From the NCBI RefSeq assembly GCF_042186555.1, contig NC_133327.1, positions 50,542,065 through 50,606,064 of the forward strand: a stretch of DNA of 64,000 bases, in the 5' to 3' direction. The position numbers and the translations under genes are program-made. The notes below the pieces were generated by a model that had not been told where the DNA came from, did not search any database, and was given only the letters and a program-made list of their open reading frames with translations. Below, in pieces: positions 10,762 to 22,299 of the stretch (its first letter is position 1; the number at the start of each line of letters is the position of its first letter). The stretch comes from Aquarana catesbeiana. Its lineage: Eukaryota; Chordata; Amphibia; Anura; Ranidae.

Positions 10762-12726
10762 ATGGCAAATCGAAGGTACACTAGTGAAGAGGCCTACACG
10801 TTTCTGAGCATGACAGATAGTGAAGAGGAAGTCACTCATCTGTCAAGTTCAGGCTCAGAATACGATCCTGTAGAGGACAGCGGCTCCATGACAGATAGCT
10901 CTGACGACGGAGTTGTGGTCCCTGCTAGGGTCAGGCGTACCAGACCCCGAACTTCTTCTTCTGTCCTTGAAGTGCAAGAACCGCAGGTCCCTCGTATGGA
11001 GCAGAGCAGTACTAGTGCCGCTATTCCTTCTGGTGAACTGGCAAGCACCAGCAGCCTAGTACACCCTGGTCGTACATCCAGCACTGCAGTATCACGTGGT
11101 GACGTGGTGAGTCCCATAAGTGCAGTTCAAGCTGGTGAGGTGGCAAGCACTAGTAGGGTCCCGCTGCCACCAAGAAGACGAACACAGGCCCGTCGTGCCC
11201 ATAGTGCCCTTCCTGCTGCATTCGCCAATCCGAATTGGGTACCCACCACTTCTGCAGCACCCGTATTGCCCCCATTCACTGGCCAACCCGGAATTCAGGT
11301 GGAAACAGTTGATTTTACGCCACTGGATTTTTATTCACTGTTTTTCACCGAAGATCTCTATAGATCTATTGTGGACCAAAGCAATTTATACACTGGTCAA
11401 CACATCGCCACTATTCCCCAGTCCTCCCTTGCCAGAGATTGGAGACCAATTACGGTCTCCGAATTTAAGATCTTTCTGGGCCTTTCCCTCAACATGGGCA
11501 TAACCAAAAAGAGTGAGTTGCGGTCATATTGGTCCACTGACCCAATTCACCATATGCCCGTGTTCTCTGCCTCCATGACCAGGGCACGATACGAGCAGAT
11601 TTTGCGGTTCATGCACTTCAACGACAATGAACTCTGTCGTCCTCGTGGAGACCCTGAATACGATCGGCTCTACAAAATTCGGCCCCTCGTAAACCACTTC
11701 AACCAACGTTTTGCAGACTTGTTTACTCCCCATCAAGTTGTCTGCGTTGATGAGTCCCTGATTAAATTTTCTGGCCGCTTGTCATTCAAACAGTACCTTC
11801 CCAGCAAGCGTGCCAGATACGGGGTCAAGATGTATAAGCTCTGTGACAGGGCCACAGGCTATACATGTAGATTTATGGTTTACGAGGGCAAAGATAGTCA
11901 CGTAGAGCCGACAAACTGCCCTGACTACATAGGAAGTGCTGGCAAGATAGTGTGGGACTTGGTGTCACCCTTATTCGGAAAGGGGTACCACTTGTACGTG
12001 GACAATTATTACACGAGCGTGCCACTTTTTAGTCACTTGTTTGATCATCAGATTGGAGCATGTGGCACCGTGCGACCTAATCGCCGGGGCTTTCCTCAGC
12101 GGCTTGTAGATTCCCGTCTTAGGCTGGGGGAGAGAGCCTGCTTGCAGTGTAATAACTTGCTCGCTATGAAGTGGAGGGACAATAAGAATGTTTTCGTTCT
12201 TACCTCCCTTCATGCAGACACCACGACCCAAATTACTACGGCGACTGGTGTTGTGGAGAAACCCCTCTGTGTCCACGAATATAACCAAAATATGGGAGGG
12301 GTGGACCTCAACGACCAGTTGTTGGCGCCGTACCTAATTGCCCGTAAGGCCAGACGCTGGTACAAAAAAGTGTCTGTATACTTATTTCAATTGGCTTTGC
12401 TGAACGCTCATGTGCTATACAGAGCTTCAGGACGGACTGGATCCTTCCTTAAATTCCAGGAAGAGATCGTCAGAGCCCTTCTGTTTCCAGACGGTGCTCC
12501 ACCTCACCTTCCCCAACCAAATGCAGTAGGCCGGCTGCATGAGAGGCATTTTCCTTATGCCATCCCGAGTACCCCTACCCAACGAGCCCCCCAAAGAAAA
12601 TGTTGTGTCTGCAGCAAGCGCGGATTTAGGCATGACACCCGGTATTATTGTCCCTCCTGTCCTGGCAATCCTGGTCTTTGCATTGGTGAATGTTTTGAAC
12701 GCTACCATACACTAGTTGAGTTTTAG
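10762..12726 (+). CDS. piggyBac transposase, uninterrupted, 654 aa
   Basis: The enzyme would cut at the element's ends and integrate at TTAA without leaving footprints. I chose the ATG at 10762 (MANRRYTSEE): A at -3 and G at +4 give a good initiation context; the frame is open 45 bases further upstream but without another ATG. The acidic, Ser-rich N-terminus (about 1-175) is low-complexity. The DDD catalytic domain follows, with Asp330 in CVDESL, Asp414 in LYVDNYYTS and Asp515 in GGVDLNDQ. The C-terminal Cys-rich zinc domain spans about 614-649 (C614, C617, C630, C633, C640, C644, H649). Length and order match PGBD-type proteins. There is no stop or frameshift, and all expected catalytic residues are present, so it is potentially active; I cannot show expression. 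Confidence 0.95.
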   Translation: MANRRYTSEEAYTFLSMTDSEEEVTHLSSSGSEYDPVEDSGSMTDSSDDGVVVPARVRRTRPRTSSSVLEVQEPQVPRMEQSSTSAAIPSGELASTSSLVHPGRTSSTAVSRGDVVSPISAVQAGEVASTSRVPLPPRRRTQARRAHSALPAAFANPNWVPTTSAAPVLPPFTGQPGIQVETVDFTPLDFYSLFFTEDLYRSIVDQSNLYTGQHIATIPQSSLARDWRPITVSEFKIFLGLSLNMGITKKSELRSYWSTDPIHHMPVFSASMTRARYEQILRFMHFNDNELCRPRGDPEYDRLYKIRPLVNHFNQRFADLFTPHQVVCVDESLIKFSGRLSFKQYLPSKRARYGVKMYKLCDRATGYTCRFMVYEGKDSHVEPTNCPDYIGSAGKIVWDLVSPLFGKGYHLYVDNYYTSVPLFSHLFDHQIGACGTVRPNRRGFPQRLVDSRLRLGERACLQCNNLLAMKWRDNKNVFVLTSLHADTTTQITTATGVVEKPLCVHEYNQNMGGVDLNDQLLAPYLIARKARRWYKKVSVYLFQLALLNAHVLYRASGRTGSFLKFQEEIVRALLFPDGAPPHLPQPNAVGRLHERHFPYAIPSTPTQRAPQRKCCVCSKRGFRHDTRYYCPSCPGNPGLCIGECFERYHTLVEF

Positions 12727-12836
12727 CGTAGGGTACAGCACTGCACAGACTAGGGCACACTTTCACAGGGTCTCCCAAGATGCCATCGCATTTTGAGAGA
12801 CCCAAACCTGGAACCGTTACAGTTTTAAAAGTTACA

Positions 12837-12925
12837 GTTATAAAAAAAAAAATGTAAAAAAAAAAAAAAAAAAGTAAAAAAAAAAAAAAAATACACAAAA
12901 AAAATATAAAATAAAAAAACCAAAA
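12837..12925. repeat. A-rich low-complexity tract
   Basis: Runs of 10-18 A, broken by TGT, GT and TATA, lie about 110 bp after the transposase stop codon. The derivative copy has a shorter version at 41850-41910. AATAAA-like signals are not convincing, so I do not call a polyadenylation site. Confidence 0.85.
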
Positions 12926-13093
12926 ATAGTTGTCGTTTTATTGTTCTCTCTCTCTCTATTTTCTCTCTATTGTTCTGCTCTTTTTTACTGTATTCTATTC
13001 TGCAATGTTTTATTGTTATGTTTTATCATGTTTGCTTTTCAGGTATGTAATTTTTTTATAGTTTAATGTGTTTTAACCATTTTTTTGTTTTCA

Positions 13094-13670
13094 GGTACGC
13101 CATTCAGCTGCAGCGCGGATATATTTATCTTGACAGCAACAGCGTTTGCTCCCACGATACATAAAGCCGTGACTCCAGCGCTGTCGGAGGTGATTTCACC
13201 ACCACAGTTACATACTTCAGCATATATGCCGAAGCGTGGGGGCAGCAGTGGGTGGAGGAGCGATTTGCTCCTGCCTTTTGTGGGAGGATGCCCCCATGCT
13301 TCGGCATATATATATTTTAGGTAGGCACAGGTTGCGTTAAATGTTTTATTTTTTACTATGTTTTTTTTTGTATTTGCTTTGCAGGTATGGTAAGTATTAC
13401 TGTTATACTGTAATGTTACTTTGTTTACCATCATTTGCTTAGCAGGTACGCCATTCAGTTGCAGCGCGGATTTATTTATCTTGACAGCAACAGCGTTTGC
13501 TCCCACGATACATAAAGCCGTGACTCCAGCGCTGTCGGAGGTGATTTCACCACCACAGTTACATACTTCAGCATATATGCCGAAGCGTGGGGGCAGCAGT
13601 GGGTGGAGGAGCGATTTGCTCCTGCCTTTTGTGGGAGGATGCCTCCATGCTTCGGCATATATAAAACGGT
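13094..13670. repeat. Two 225-bp direct repeats, period 351 bp, inside piggyBac
   Basis: The block from GGTACGCCATTCAG to the run GCTTCGGCATATATA occurs at about 13096-13315 and again at 13447-13665, nearly identical. Each copy contains an internal hairpin: CCGAAGCGTGGGGGCA pairs with TGCCCCCATGCTTCGG (one base varies in copy two), and the palindrome GCATATATGC lies nearby. Because 351 is a multiple of three, a 203-codon minus-strand open frame spans both copies; it shows no domain and I take it as chance. The derivative element has lost this block. Confidence 0.9.
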
Positions 13671-13829
13671 GCATGTATGCCCATCATTAGAAGTGGGTGG
13701 ATGAAGGGAGGTATTCTAATGGTGGGCATACCCACCGATCAAGATCTTTTTTTCGTTCAGCCCACAGGCTGCATGAAAAAAAAGTTTACAATGTATGCCC
13801 AACAAGGACCAGCAATGTACTGGTATGTT

Positions 13830-15014
13830 GCTGGAGTTTGAGTGGTTATACCAGAATGATGCCTGCAGGTTTAGGTATCATCTTGGTATCATTCTTTTCA
13901 GCCAGCGGTCGGCTTTCATGTAAAAGCAATCCTAGCGGCTAATTAGCCTCTAGACTGCTTTTACAAGCAGTGGGAGGGAATGCCCCCCCCACCGTCTTCC
14001 ATGTTTTTCTCTGGCTCTCCTGTCCCAACAGGGAACCTGAGAATGCAGCCGGTGATTCAGCCAGCTGACCATAGAACTGATCAGAGACCAGAATGGCTCC
14101 AAACATCTCTATGGCCTAAGAAACCGGAAGCTACGAGCATTTCATGACTTAGATTTCGCCGGATGTAAACAGCGCCATTGGGAAATTGGGAAAGCATTTT
14201 ATCACACCGATCTTGGTGTGGTCAGATGCTTTGAGGGCAGAGGAGAGATCTAGGGTCTAATAGACCCCAATTTTTTCAAAAAAGAGTACCTGTCACTACC
14301 TATTGCTATCATAGGGGATATTTACATTCCCTGAGATAACAATAAAAATGATTAAAAAAAAAAAATGAAAGGAACAGTTTAAAAATAAGATAAAAAAGCA
14401 AAAAAATAGTAAGGAAAAAAAAAAAAAAATCACCCCTGCCCCCCCTGCTCTCGCACAAAGGCGAACGCAAGCGTCGGTCTGGCATCAAATGTAAACAGCA
14501 ATTGCACCATGCATGTGAGGTATCACCGCGAAGGTCAGATCGAGGGCAATAATTTTAGCAGTAGACCTCCTCTGTAAATATAAAGTGGTAACCTGTAAAG
14601 GCTTTTAAAGACTTTTAAAAATGTATTTAGTTTGTCGCCACTGCACGTTTGTGCGCAATTTTAAAGCATGTCATGTTTGGTATCCATGTACTCGGCCTAA
14701 GATCATCTTTTTTATTTCATCAAACATTTGGGCAATATAGTGTGTTTTAGTGCATTAAAATTTTAAAAAGTGTGTTTTTTCCCCAAAAAATGCGTTTGAA
14801 AAATCGCTGCGCAAATACTGTGTGAAAAAAAAAAATGAAACACCCACCATTTTAATCTGTAGGGCATTTGCTTTAAAAAAATATATAATGTTTGGGGGTT
14901 CAAAGTAATTTTCTTGCAAAAAAAAATAATTTTTTCATGTAAACAAAAAGTGTCAGAAAGGACTTTGTCTTCAAGTGGTTAGAAGAGTGGATGATGTGTG
15001 ACATAAGCTTCTAA
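13830..15014. other. piggyBac 3' region, non-coding
   Basis: About 1.2 kb of non-coding element sequence, matched closely by 42100-42905 in the derivative copy up to about 14640. It has several poly-A tracts and the block TAGACCCCAATTTTTTCAAA. No gene recognised. Confidence 0.6.
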
Positions 15015-17270
15015 ATGTTGTGCATAAAATGCCAGGACAGTTCAAAACCCCCCCAAATGACCCCATTTTGGAAAGTAGACACCCCAAGCTATTTGCTGAG
15101 AGGCATGTCGAGTCCATGGAATATTTTATATTGTGACACAAGTTGCGGGAAAAAGACAAACTTTTTTTTTTTTTTTTTTTTTTTCACAAAGTTGTCACTA
15201 AATGATATATTGCTCAAACATGCCATGGGAATATGTGAAATTACACCCCAAAATACATTCTATTGCTTCTCCTGAATACGGGGATACCCCATGTGTGAGA
15301 CTTTTTGGGAGCCTAGCCGCGTACGGGACCCCGAAAACCAAGCACCGCCTTCAGGCTTTCTAAGGGCGTAAATTTTTGATTTCACTCTTCACTGCCTATC
15401 ACAGTTTCGGAGGCCATGGAATGCCCAGATGGCACAAACCCCCCCCAAATGACCCCATTTTGGAAAATAGACACCCAAAGCTATTTGCTGAGAGGTATAG
15501 TGAGTATTTTGCAGACCTCACTTTTTGTCACAAACTTTTGAAAATTGAAAAAAGAAAAAAAAAATACGTTTTTCTTGTCTTTCTTCATTTTCAAAAACAA
15601 ATGAGAGCTGCAAAATACTCGCCATGCCTCTCAGCAAATAGCTTGGGGTGTCTACTTTCCAAAATGGGGTCATTTTGGGGGGTTTTGTGCTATCTTGGCA
15701 TTTTATGGCCTTCGAAACTGTGATGGGTAGTGAGAAGTGAAATCAAAAATTAACGCCCTTAGAAATCCTGAAGGCGGTGATTGGATTTCGGGGCCCCGTA
15801 TGAAGCTAGGCTCCCAAAAAGTGCCACTCATGTGGTATCCCCATACTCAGGAGAAGCAGCAGAATGTATTTTGGGGTGTAATTCCACATATGCCCATGGC
15901 CTGTGTGAGCAATATATCATTTAGTGACAACTTTGTGCAAAAAAAAAAAAAAAAATTGTCACTTTCCCGCAACTTGTGTCAAAATATAAAATATTCCATG
16001 GACTCAACATGCCTCTCAGCAAATAGCTTGGGGTGTCTACTTTCCAAAATGGGGTCATTTGGGGGGGGTTTGTGCCATCTTGGCATTTTATGGCCTTCAA
16101 AACTGTGATAGGTAGTGAGGAGTGAAATCAAAAATTTATGCCCTTAGAAATCCTGAAGGCGGTGCTTGGTTTTCGGGGCCCCGTACGCGGCTAGGCTCCC
16201 AAAAAGTCCCACACGTGTGGTATCCCCGTACTCAGGAGAAGCAGCAGAATGTATTTTGGGGTGTAATTCCACATATGCCCATGGCATGTTTGAGCAATAT
16301 ATCATTTAGTGACAACTTTGTGCAAAAAAAAAAAAAAAAAATTGTCACTTTCCCGCAACTTGTGTCAAAATATAAAATATTCCATGGACTCAACATGCCT
16401 CTTAGCAAATAGCTTGGGGTGTCTGCTTTCCAAAATGGGGTCATTTGGGGGGGTTTTGTGCCATCTTGGCATTTTATGGCCTTCAAAACTGTGATAGGTA
16501 GTGAGGAGTGAAATCAAAAATTTATGCCCTTAGAAATCCTGAAGGCGGTGCTTGGTTTTCGGGGCCCCGTACGCGGCTAGGCTCCCAAAAAGTCCCACAC
16601 ATGTGGTATCCCCGTACTCAGGAGAAGCAGCAGAATGTATTTTGGGGTGTAATTCCACATATGCCCATGGCATGTTTGAGCAATATATCATTTAGTGACA
16701 ACTTTGTGCAAAAAAAAAAAAAAATTGTCACTTTCCCGCAACTTGTGTCAAAAAATAAAATATTCCATGGACTCAACATGCCTCTCAGCAAATAGCTTGG
16801 GGTGTCTACTTTCCAAAATGGGGTCATTTGGGGGGGGGGGTTGTGCCATCTTGGCATTTTATGGCCTTCAAAACTGTGATAGGTAGTGAGGAGTGAAATC
16901 AAAAATTTATGCCCTTTGAAATCCCGAAGGCGGTTCTTGGTTTTCGGGGCCCCGTACGCGGCTAGACTCCCAAAAAGTCCCACATATGTGGTATCCCCAT
17001 ACTCAGGAGAAGCAGCTGAATGTATTTTGGGGTGCAATTCCACATATGCCCATGGCTTGTGTGAGCAATATATCATTTAGTGACAACTTTTTGTAATTTT
17101 TTTTTTTATTTATTTTTTATTTTTTTGTCATTATTCAATCACTTGGGACAAAAAAAATAAATATTCAATGAGTTCAACATGCCTCTCAGCAATTTCCTTG
17201 GGGTGTCTACTTTCCAAAATGGGGTCATTTGGGGGGGGTTTGTACTGCCCTGCCATTTTAGCACCTCATG
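15015..17270. repeat. Palindromic tandem array of about 385-bp units in piggyBac
   Basis: The landmark GGGGTGTCTACTTTCCAAAA recurs on the plus strand near 15645, 16030, 16802 and 17204, and as GGGGTGTCTGCTTTCC near 16420. Unit spacing is 385-386 bp. At 15040-15480 the same sequence runs in the opposite orientation (CCAAAATGGGGTCA appears as TGACCCCATTTTGG near 15058 and 15449). The array is thus a palindrome with arms of about 550 bp centred near 15565, followed by direct copies. Open frames recur in each unit but the period is not a constant multiple of three. The derivative element lacks the array entirely. Confidence 0.9.
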
Positions 17271-17712
17271 AAATGACATAGGCAGTCATAAACTAAAAGC
17301 TGTGTAAATTCCAGAAAATGTACCCTAGTTTGTAGACGCTATAACTTTTGCGCAAACCAATAAATATACGCTTATTGACATTTTTTTTACCAAAGACATG
17401 TGGCCGAATACATTTTGGCCTAAATGTATGACTAAAATTGAGTTTATTGGATTTTTTTTATAACAAAAAGTAGAAAATATCATTTTTTTTCAAAATTTTC
17501 GGTCTTTTTCCGTTTATAGCGCAAAAAATAAAAACAGCAGAGGTGATCAAATACCATCAAAAGAAAGCTCTATTTGTGGGAAGAAAAGGACGCAAATTTC
17601 GTTTGGTTACAGCATTGCATGACCGCGCAATTAGCAGTTAAAGCGACGCAGTGCCAAATTGTAAAAAGTGCTCTGGTCAGGAAGGGGGTAAATCCTTCCG
17701 GGGCTGAAGTGG
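17271..17712 (+). other. piggyBac right end
   Basis: AT-rich terminal sequence containing the blocks GCGCAAACCAATAAATATAC and AAAGAAAGCTCTATTTGTGG and ending GGGGCTGAAGTGG before TTAA. The last 155 bp are shared with the derivative copy (42918-43072). The same sequence in reverse starts the MITE at 38061, so this end has been amplified in several forms. Confidence 0.8.
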
Positions 17713-17716
17713 TTAA

Positions 17717-18604
17717 AGGCTAATATGCAAGTTATTGTCCTAAAATGGGTTTGGGGACCCGGGTCCTGCCCCAGGGGACATGTATCAATGCAAAAAACAG
17801 TTTTAAAAACAGCCGTTTTTTCGGGAGCAGTAATTTTAATGATGCTTAAAGTGAAAAAATAAAAGTGAAATATTCCTTTAAATATCGTACCTGGGGGGTG
17901 TCTATAGTATGCTTGTAAAGTGGAGCGTGTTTCCCGTATTTAGAACAGTCCCTGCACAAAATGACATTTCTAAGGGAATAAAAGTCATTTAAAACTGCTT
18001 GCTGCTGTAATGTCGGGTCCTGGCAATATGGATGAAAATTATTGAGAAAAACGGCATGAGTAACCCCCCCAGCCCATTACCAGGCCCTTTGGGTCTTGTA
18101 TGGATATTAAGGGGAACCCTGCACCCAAATTAAAAAAAGAAAAGGTGTGGGGCCCCCAGGCCCTATATACTCTAAACACCAGTATACAGGTGATCCCAAG
18201 AAAGACAGGGACTGTAGGTTTGTTCTTAAGTTGAATCTGTTTGTAATTTGGAACAGGTACATTTTGTAAGTGTAGCTCCAGCCAAAAAATCTATTTTTAA
18301 GCTTTTTGGAAAACATAGGGAGGGGTTATCACCCCTGTAACATTTGTTTTGCTGTCTGTGCCCCTATTTAGAAGATTTCACCTCACTTTCTGTCCCAATG
18401 ACAATTGGATTTTGAAAACTTGGGGTTTTTAGGGAAATAAGGATTGGTGATAAAGCATCAGTGGAGGGGACACCTTTTTCCCATATTAACTCTTACAGGA
18501 GAGAATTTCCCGTCCTAGGGGTAGATTTCTTCTCACTTTTTGTTGTCTCCCTCCATTTGTAAGTAGGAGTCGTTTGTAAGTCAGATGTTTGAAAGTAGGG
18601 GCCT
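17717..18604. other. hAT element 3' flank, non-coding
   Basis: This resumes the hAT element after the piggyBac insertion. CCCCAGGGGACATGTATC near 17771 has a counterpart on the opposite strand near 49104 in the second hAT. Coding motifs are absent. The tract at 18100-18170 resembles a dispersed repeat also seen near 1865-1985. Confidence 0.55.
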
Positions 18605-19075
18605 GTCCTATATACTCTGCAGAAATGTGGGCCTTAGGTGTTGGTGGTACCAGAACACCGTAAGCCCTCACGGTTACTCTTGGTGGGCACTGGAACGGGC
18701 CCTGCTGTGAAATATTATATCAAGAATTGTAATTACATGCCCCCAGGGGCCTAAAAATTGGGCCTTAGGCACTTGTGGTGGTGCCACAACACTGCAACCC
18801 CTCAGAGATACTCTAGTTGAGCTCAGGAACAAGCCCTGATGCAAAATATTACAGCAAAAATTGTAATTATATGCCCCTGTTGGACAGGGGCAGAAAAATT
18901 GGGCTTTAGGCACTGGTGCTGGTGCCACGACATTGCAACCCCTCACAGATACTCTAGTTTAGCACAGGAACAAGCCCTGCTGCAAAATATTACAGCAAAA
19001 AATGTAATTACATGCCCCTGTTAAACAGGGGAAGAAAAATTGGGCCTTAGCCACTGGTGGTGGTGTCCAGAACCA
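18605..19075. repeat. About 140-bp tandem repeat, 3-4 copies, in hAT 3' region
   Basis: GGGCCTTAGG-type starts recur near 18628, 18760, 18900 and 19040, each followed by GGTGGTGCCA-like sequence, a run CAACCCCTCA and GTAATTACATGCCCC. Two of the copies contain a small hairpin (GCCCCTGTTGGACAGGGGC at about 18872-18890). Non-coding. Confidence 0.8.
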
Positions 19076-19172
19076 AAAATGTTCTTACAAGCTATCAACA
19101 TGAACATTGAGGAGGAATAGGATAGTTACTAAGCATAACAGGATAGTCACTCAGCATCAGCATAGGCAGTCT

Positions 19173-22100
19173 TCAAGGGAACTCACATTCAGCATCAGGT
19201 GCTTGGTAGCTGGTAATCCTTGCCCCTAGGTATTCCTGCACCATGTAAATCAGATGCTGGTGTTGGTTGCTGGAATCGATCAGACCTTGGGGCTGCAAAC
19301 TAAAAAATTGTCTGAACGCATCTGTCAGACAGCCACCTTCTCCACCGCTCCTTCTGTGACTGACTGAAGCCTCAGCAACACGTTGTCCAGGAGGACCAGG
19401 AATTTGTAACCTCCCAGGCTCTGGAAATGCGTTGCACAAACCTTTCTGCAAGGCCTCCCGAAGTTGTTTCATCCTCTGCTCCCTCTGCGACGGCTGGATA
19501 AGTTCCGCAACCTTGCCCTTGTAACGTGGATCAAGGAGGGTTGCCAGTCAATACTGATCCCTCTCCTTGATACCACAAATCCGAGGGTCCTTTCGCAGGC
19601 TTTGCAGGACCAGGGAGGCCATGCAGCGTAGGTTTGCTGAGGCATTCGGTCCGGAGTCCTCTGGGTCACTAAGGACGACCTGGTCCGCAGCCACCTCCTC
19701 CCAGCCACGTATAAGTCCATGGGTTTCTGGGGACTGTAAATGATCCCTTGAAGACTGCTGCTGATGCTGAGTGCTAGGCTCCACCTCCATGCAGACACAA
19801 TCCTCCTCCTCTTCCTGTGTGTTCAGTGGGCCCGCAGGAACACTGTCTGGATAAAGGGGGCAATGAGAGGTAAGGAAGTCCTCCTCTTCCTCCCTCTGTT
19901 CTGCCTCAAGTGCCCTGTCCATGTATCCACGCAGCGTGTGCTCCAACAGGTAGACAAGAGGGACACTGATGCATGCACTGTCACTGCTCACCATCCTTGT
20001 GGCCTCCTCAAATGGTGACAGGACAGTGCATGCATCCTTGATCATGAGCCACTGGCCTGGCGAAAAAAAGCCAAGCTCCCCTGACCCTATCCTGGTGCCA
20101 TAGTCGCACAGATACTCATTGATGCATCCTTGATCATGAGCCACTGGCCTGGCGAAAAAAAGCCAAGCTCCCCTGACCCTATCCTGGTGTCATAGTCGCA
20201 CAGGTACTCATTGATGGCCCTCTGCTGCATGTGCAGCCACTGCAGCATGGCCAACGTTGAGTTCCATCTGGTGGGCATGTCACAGATTAGGCAGTTCTTG
20301 GGGAGGTTGTATTCCTTTTGGAGGTCAGCCAGCCGAGCACTGGCATTATATGACCGGCGGAAATGCACACAGACTTTCCTGGCCTGCCTCAGGAGATCCT
20401 GCACAAGAACCGCTGCACCACCAAATTAAGGACGTGAGCCAAACAGGGAACATGGGTCAAGTGTCCCTGTCGGAGGGCGGAGAGGAGGTTGGTTTCATTG
20501 TCGCAAACCACCATTCCTGCCTGAAGCTGGCGTGGCATCAACCACCTCTGAGCCTGTCCCTTCAGAGCTGACAGAATCTTTGCCCCAGTGTGGCTCCTGT
20601 CCCCTAAGCACACCAGCTCAAGTACCGCATGGCATCTTTTTTCCTGAGTGCTTGCATAGCCCCTTGAACGCCTACGGAGCACTGTTGGTTCAGAGGACAA
20701 ATCTATAGAGGAAGAGGCCATGGAGGAAGAAGAAGAGAAGGGGTGGAGGGGTGGAGGAGAGAGGTGTGTCAGAATCACCACTAGTAGCAATTTGGAGGCG
20801 TGGTGGCGGAACAAGCTCCAACAATACTGCACCCTGTCCTGCATCCTTCCCAGCTGCCAGCAGGGTCACCCTGTGCGCTGTGAAAGATAGATAACGTCCC
20901 TGTCCATGCCTGCTGGACCATGAGTCAGCGGTAATATGCACCTTACCACTGACCGCCCTGTCCAGCGAGGCCAAGACATTGCCTTCCACAAGCCGGTAGA
21001 GAGCCGGAATTGCCGTCTATGGAAAAAAGTGGCGTTTGGGAACCTGCCACTGAGGTACCGCACATTCCACAAATTCACAAAAGGGGGCAGAGTCTACCAG
21101 CTGAAAAGGCAGCAGTTGGAGTGCTAGAAGTTTAGCCAAGCTAGAATTCAGCAGCTGGGCATGTGGATGGCTGGGACCGAATTTCTTTCGCTGGTTTAGC
21201 AACTGGGGTAGGGAAATTTGCCTGCTACAATCGGATGTTGGTATAGCGATAGCAGATTGCCCACAAGTACTTGGCACACCTAATTCTACACCTTCGTTCC
21301 TCTCAGTGCAGGTTTCTGAGGGAACTGAAGGTATAGTGGGGTTGGAGATCCCAGCTGATGAGGAGCAAGTAGAGGTCCGCCTTGTTCTTTGGTGTGGGTC
21401 TTTTAAGTATGCTTGCCAATGGGCTGCATGGGAGTTCGACATATGTCTGGTAAAGCATGTGGTGCCCAAGCGGCTGCTGTTTTAGCCCATGCTTGATACG
21501 CTTCAGACATATGTTGCAAACAGCAACAGTGCGATCTGCTGCACACATCTCAAAAAAGACCCACACTAAAGAACTTGTGGAAAAACGCGCGTAGTCAGCA
21601 GCGCCCTGCACATACGGAGCTCTGTGTTGTGATGTAGTCGGTTTGCTGCCCTTAAGCTGGCCCATGGAGGGCATCCTGCCTCGTTGGAGATATGCCTCCA
21701 CCACCTCCTCTCTCCTATCAGGCACCCACGTAGAGTCAGTGACCTTATCATCCCCTCCCTCCTCATTACTGGAGCAAACCTGGCAGTATACTGCAGCTTG
21801 GGGAACATGACTGCCAGTTTGCTGTCCTTCTTGGGCACCTCCTCTCTCTGGGCTCAAGTTACTGCCTTCCTCATTTTGGGTACCATCATCGGAGCCTTCA
21901 AAATGCTGCGCATCCTCCTGCAGCATGTACCCTACACTGTGGTCGAACAGTTTGGGGGACTCTTCAGGGCATAATGGTGGGGCTAGGGAAGGAGTGATTG
22001 ATGACATTGAGCCAATAAAAGAGGCCGCTTTGGCAGCTGCATTGGCAGCCAAATTACTCTGAGCCTGGGTGACAGAGGATGAGGAGGATAAGGATGGTTT

Positions 22101-22299
22101 GGTAATCCACTCTACCAACTCTTCTGCATGTTGTGGCTCAACACGGCCAACTGCCGAAAAAAAGGACAAGCGTGCCCCTTGGCCACATACGGAGGATGCA
22201 CCGTGTCCACGACCAGCAATGTTGGCTGTAGACACAGAGACTGCTTGCCTTTTTAGTGGCCTGTGAGCATCTGCCTCTCCTTGTTGGCCTTCCAGACAT
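19173..22299 (-). pseudogene. BED-finger hAT transposase pseudogene
   Basis: The likely ATG is at 22299 (MSGRPTRRGR), but a frame change follows within about 60 bases. The next long segment (to 21303) carries an acidic Ser-rich region and the start of a BED zinc finger, VAVCNICLKRIKHG. After another shift comes its second half, RHMSNSHAAHW. Downstream in broken frames are HITADSWSSRHG with the first catalytic Asp, MVVCDNETN with the second, CLAHVLNLVVQ and PTRWNST. The C-terminal dimerisation part ends early at AECEFP. At least five frame changes are present, one caused by a 92-bp duplication at 20031-20214. Its relative at 46390-48493 retains the C-terminus lost here. Not functional. Confidence 0.9.
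20031..20214. repeat. 92-bp tandem duplication inside the hAT pseudogene
   Basis: TGCATCCTTGATCATGAGCC starts at 20031 and again at 20123, and the two 92-bp copies differ at few positions. Since 92 is not a multiple of three, the event shifts the reading frame, and the encoded NEYLCDY...GFFSPGQW segment appears twice. Confidence 0.95.

Larger units (their letters stand above)
9403..17712 (+). mobile_element. piggyBac element, 8.3 kb, potentially autonomous
   Basis: The element begins CCACTTGCCGACCG at 9403 and ends GGGGCTGAAGTGG at 17712. It is flanked by TTAA at 9399-9402 and 17713-17716, the invariant piggyBac target. The outermost six bases (CCACTT and AAGTGG) are inverted copies. Inside are a subterminal hairpin, a 1 kb leader, an uninterrupted transposase, a duplicated 351-bp segment and a palindromic array. 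It sits inside the hAT element, so it is the younger insertion. At 8.3 kb it is long for piggyBac, mainly through non-coding repeats downstream of the gene. A shorter derivative of the same family lies at 39735-43072. Confidence 0.95.

Noticed and set aside
13063..13674. A 203-codon minus-strand open frame
   Set aside because: It spans two non-coding repeat copies whose period happens to be a multiple of three; other frames are open there too, and no domain is seen.
15376..17080. Repeated 95-150-codon open frames in the piggyBac palindromic array
   Set aside because: They recur because the DNA unit repeats; unit length is not a constant multiple of three, frames are open on both strands, and poly-A runs interrupt them.
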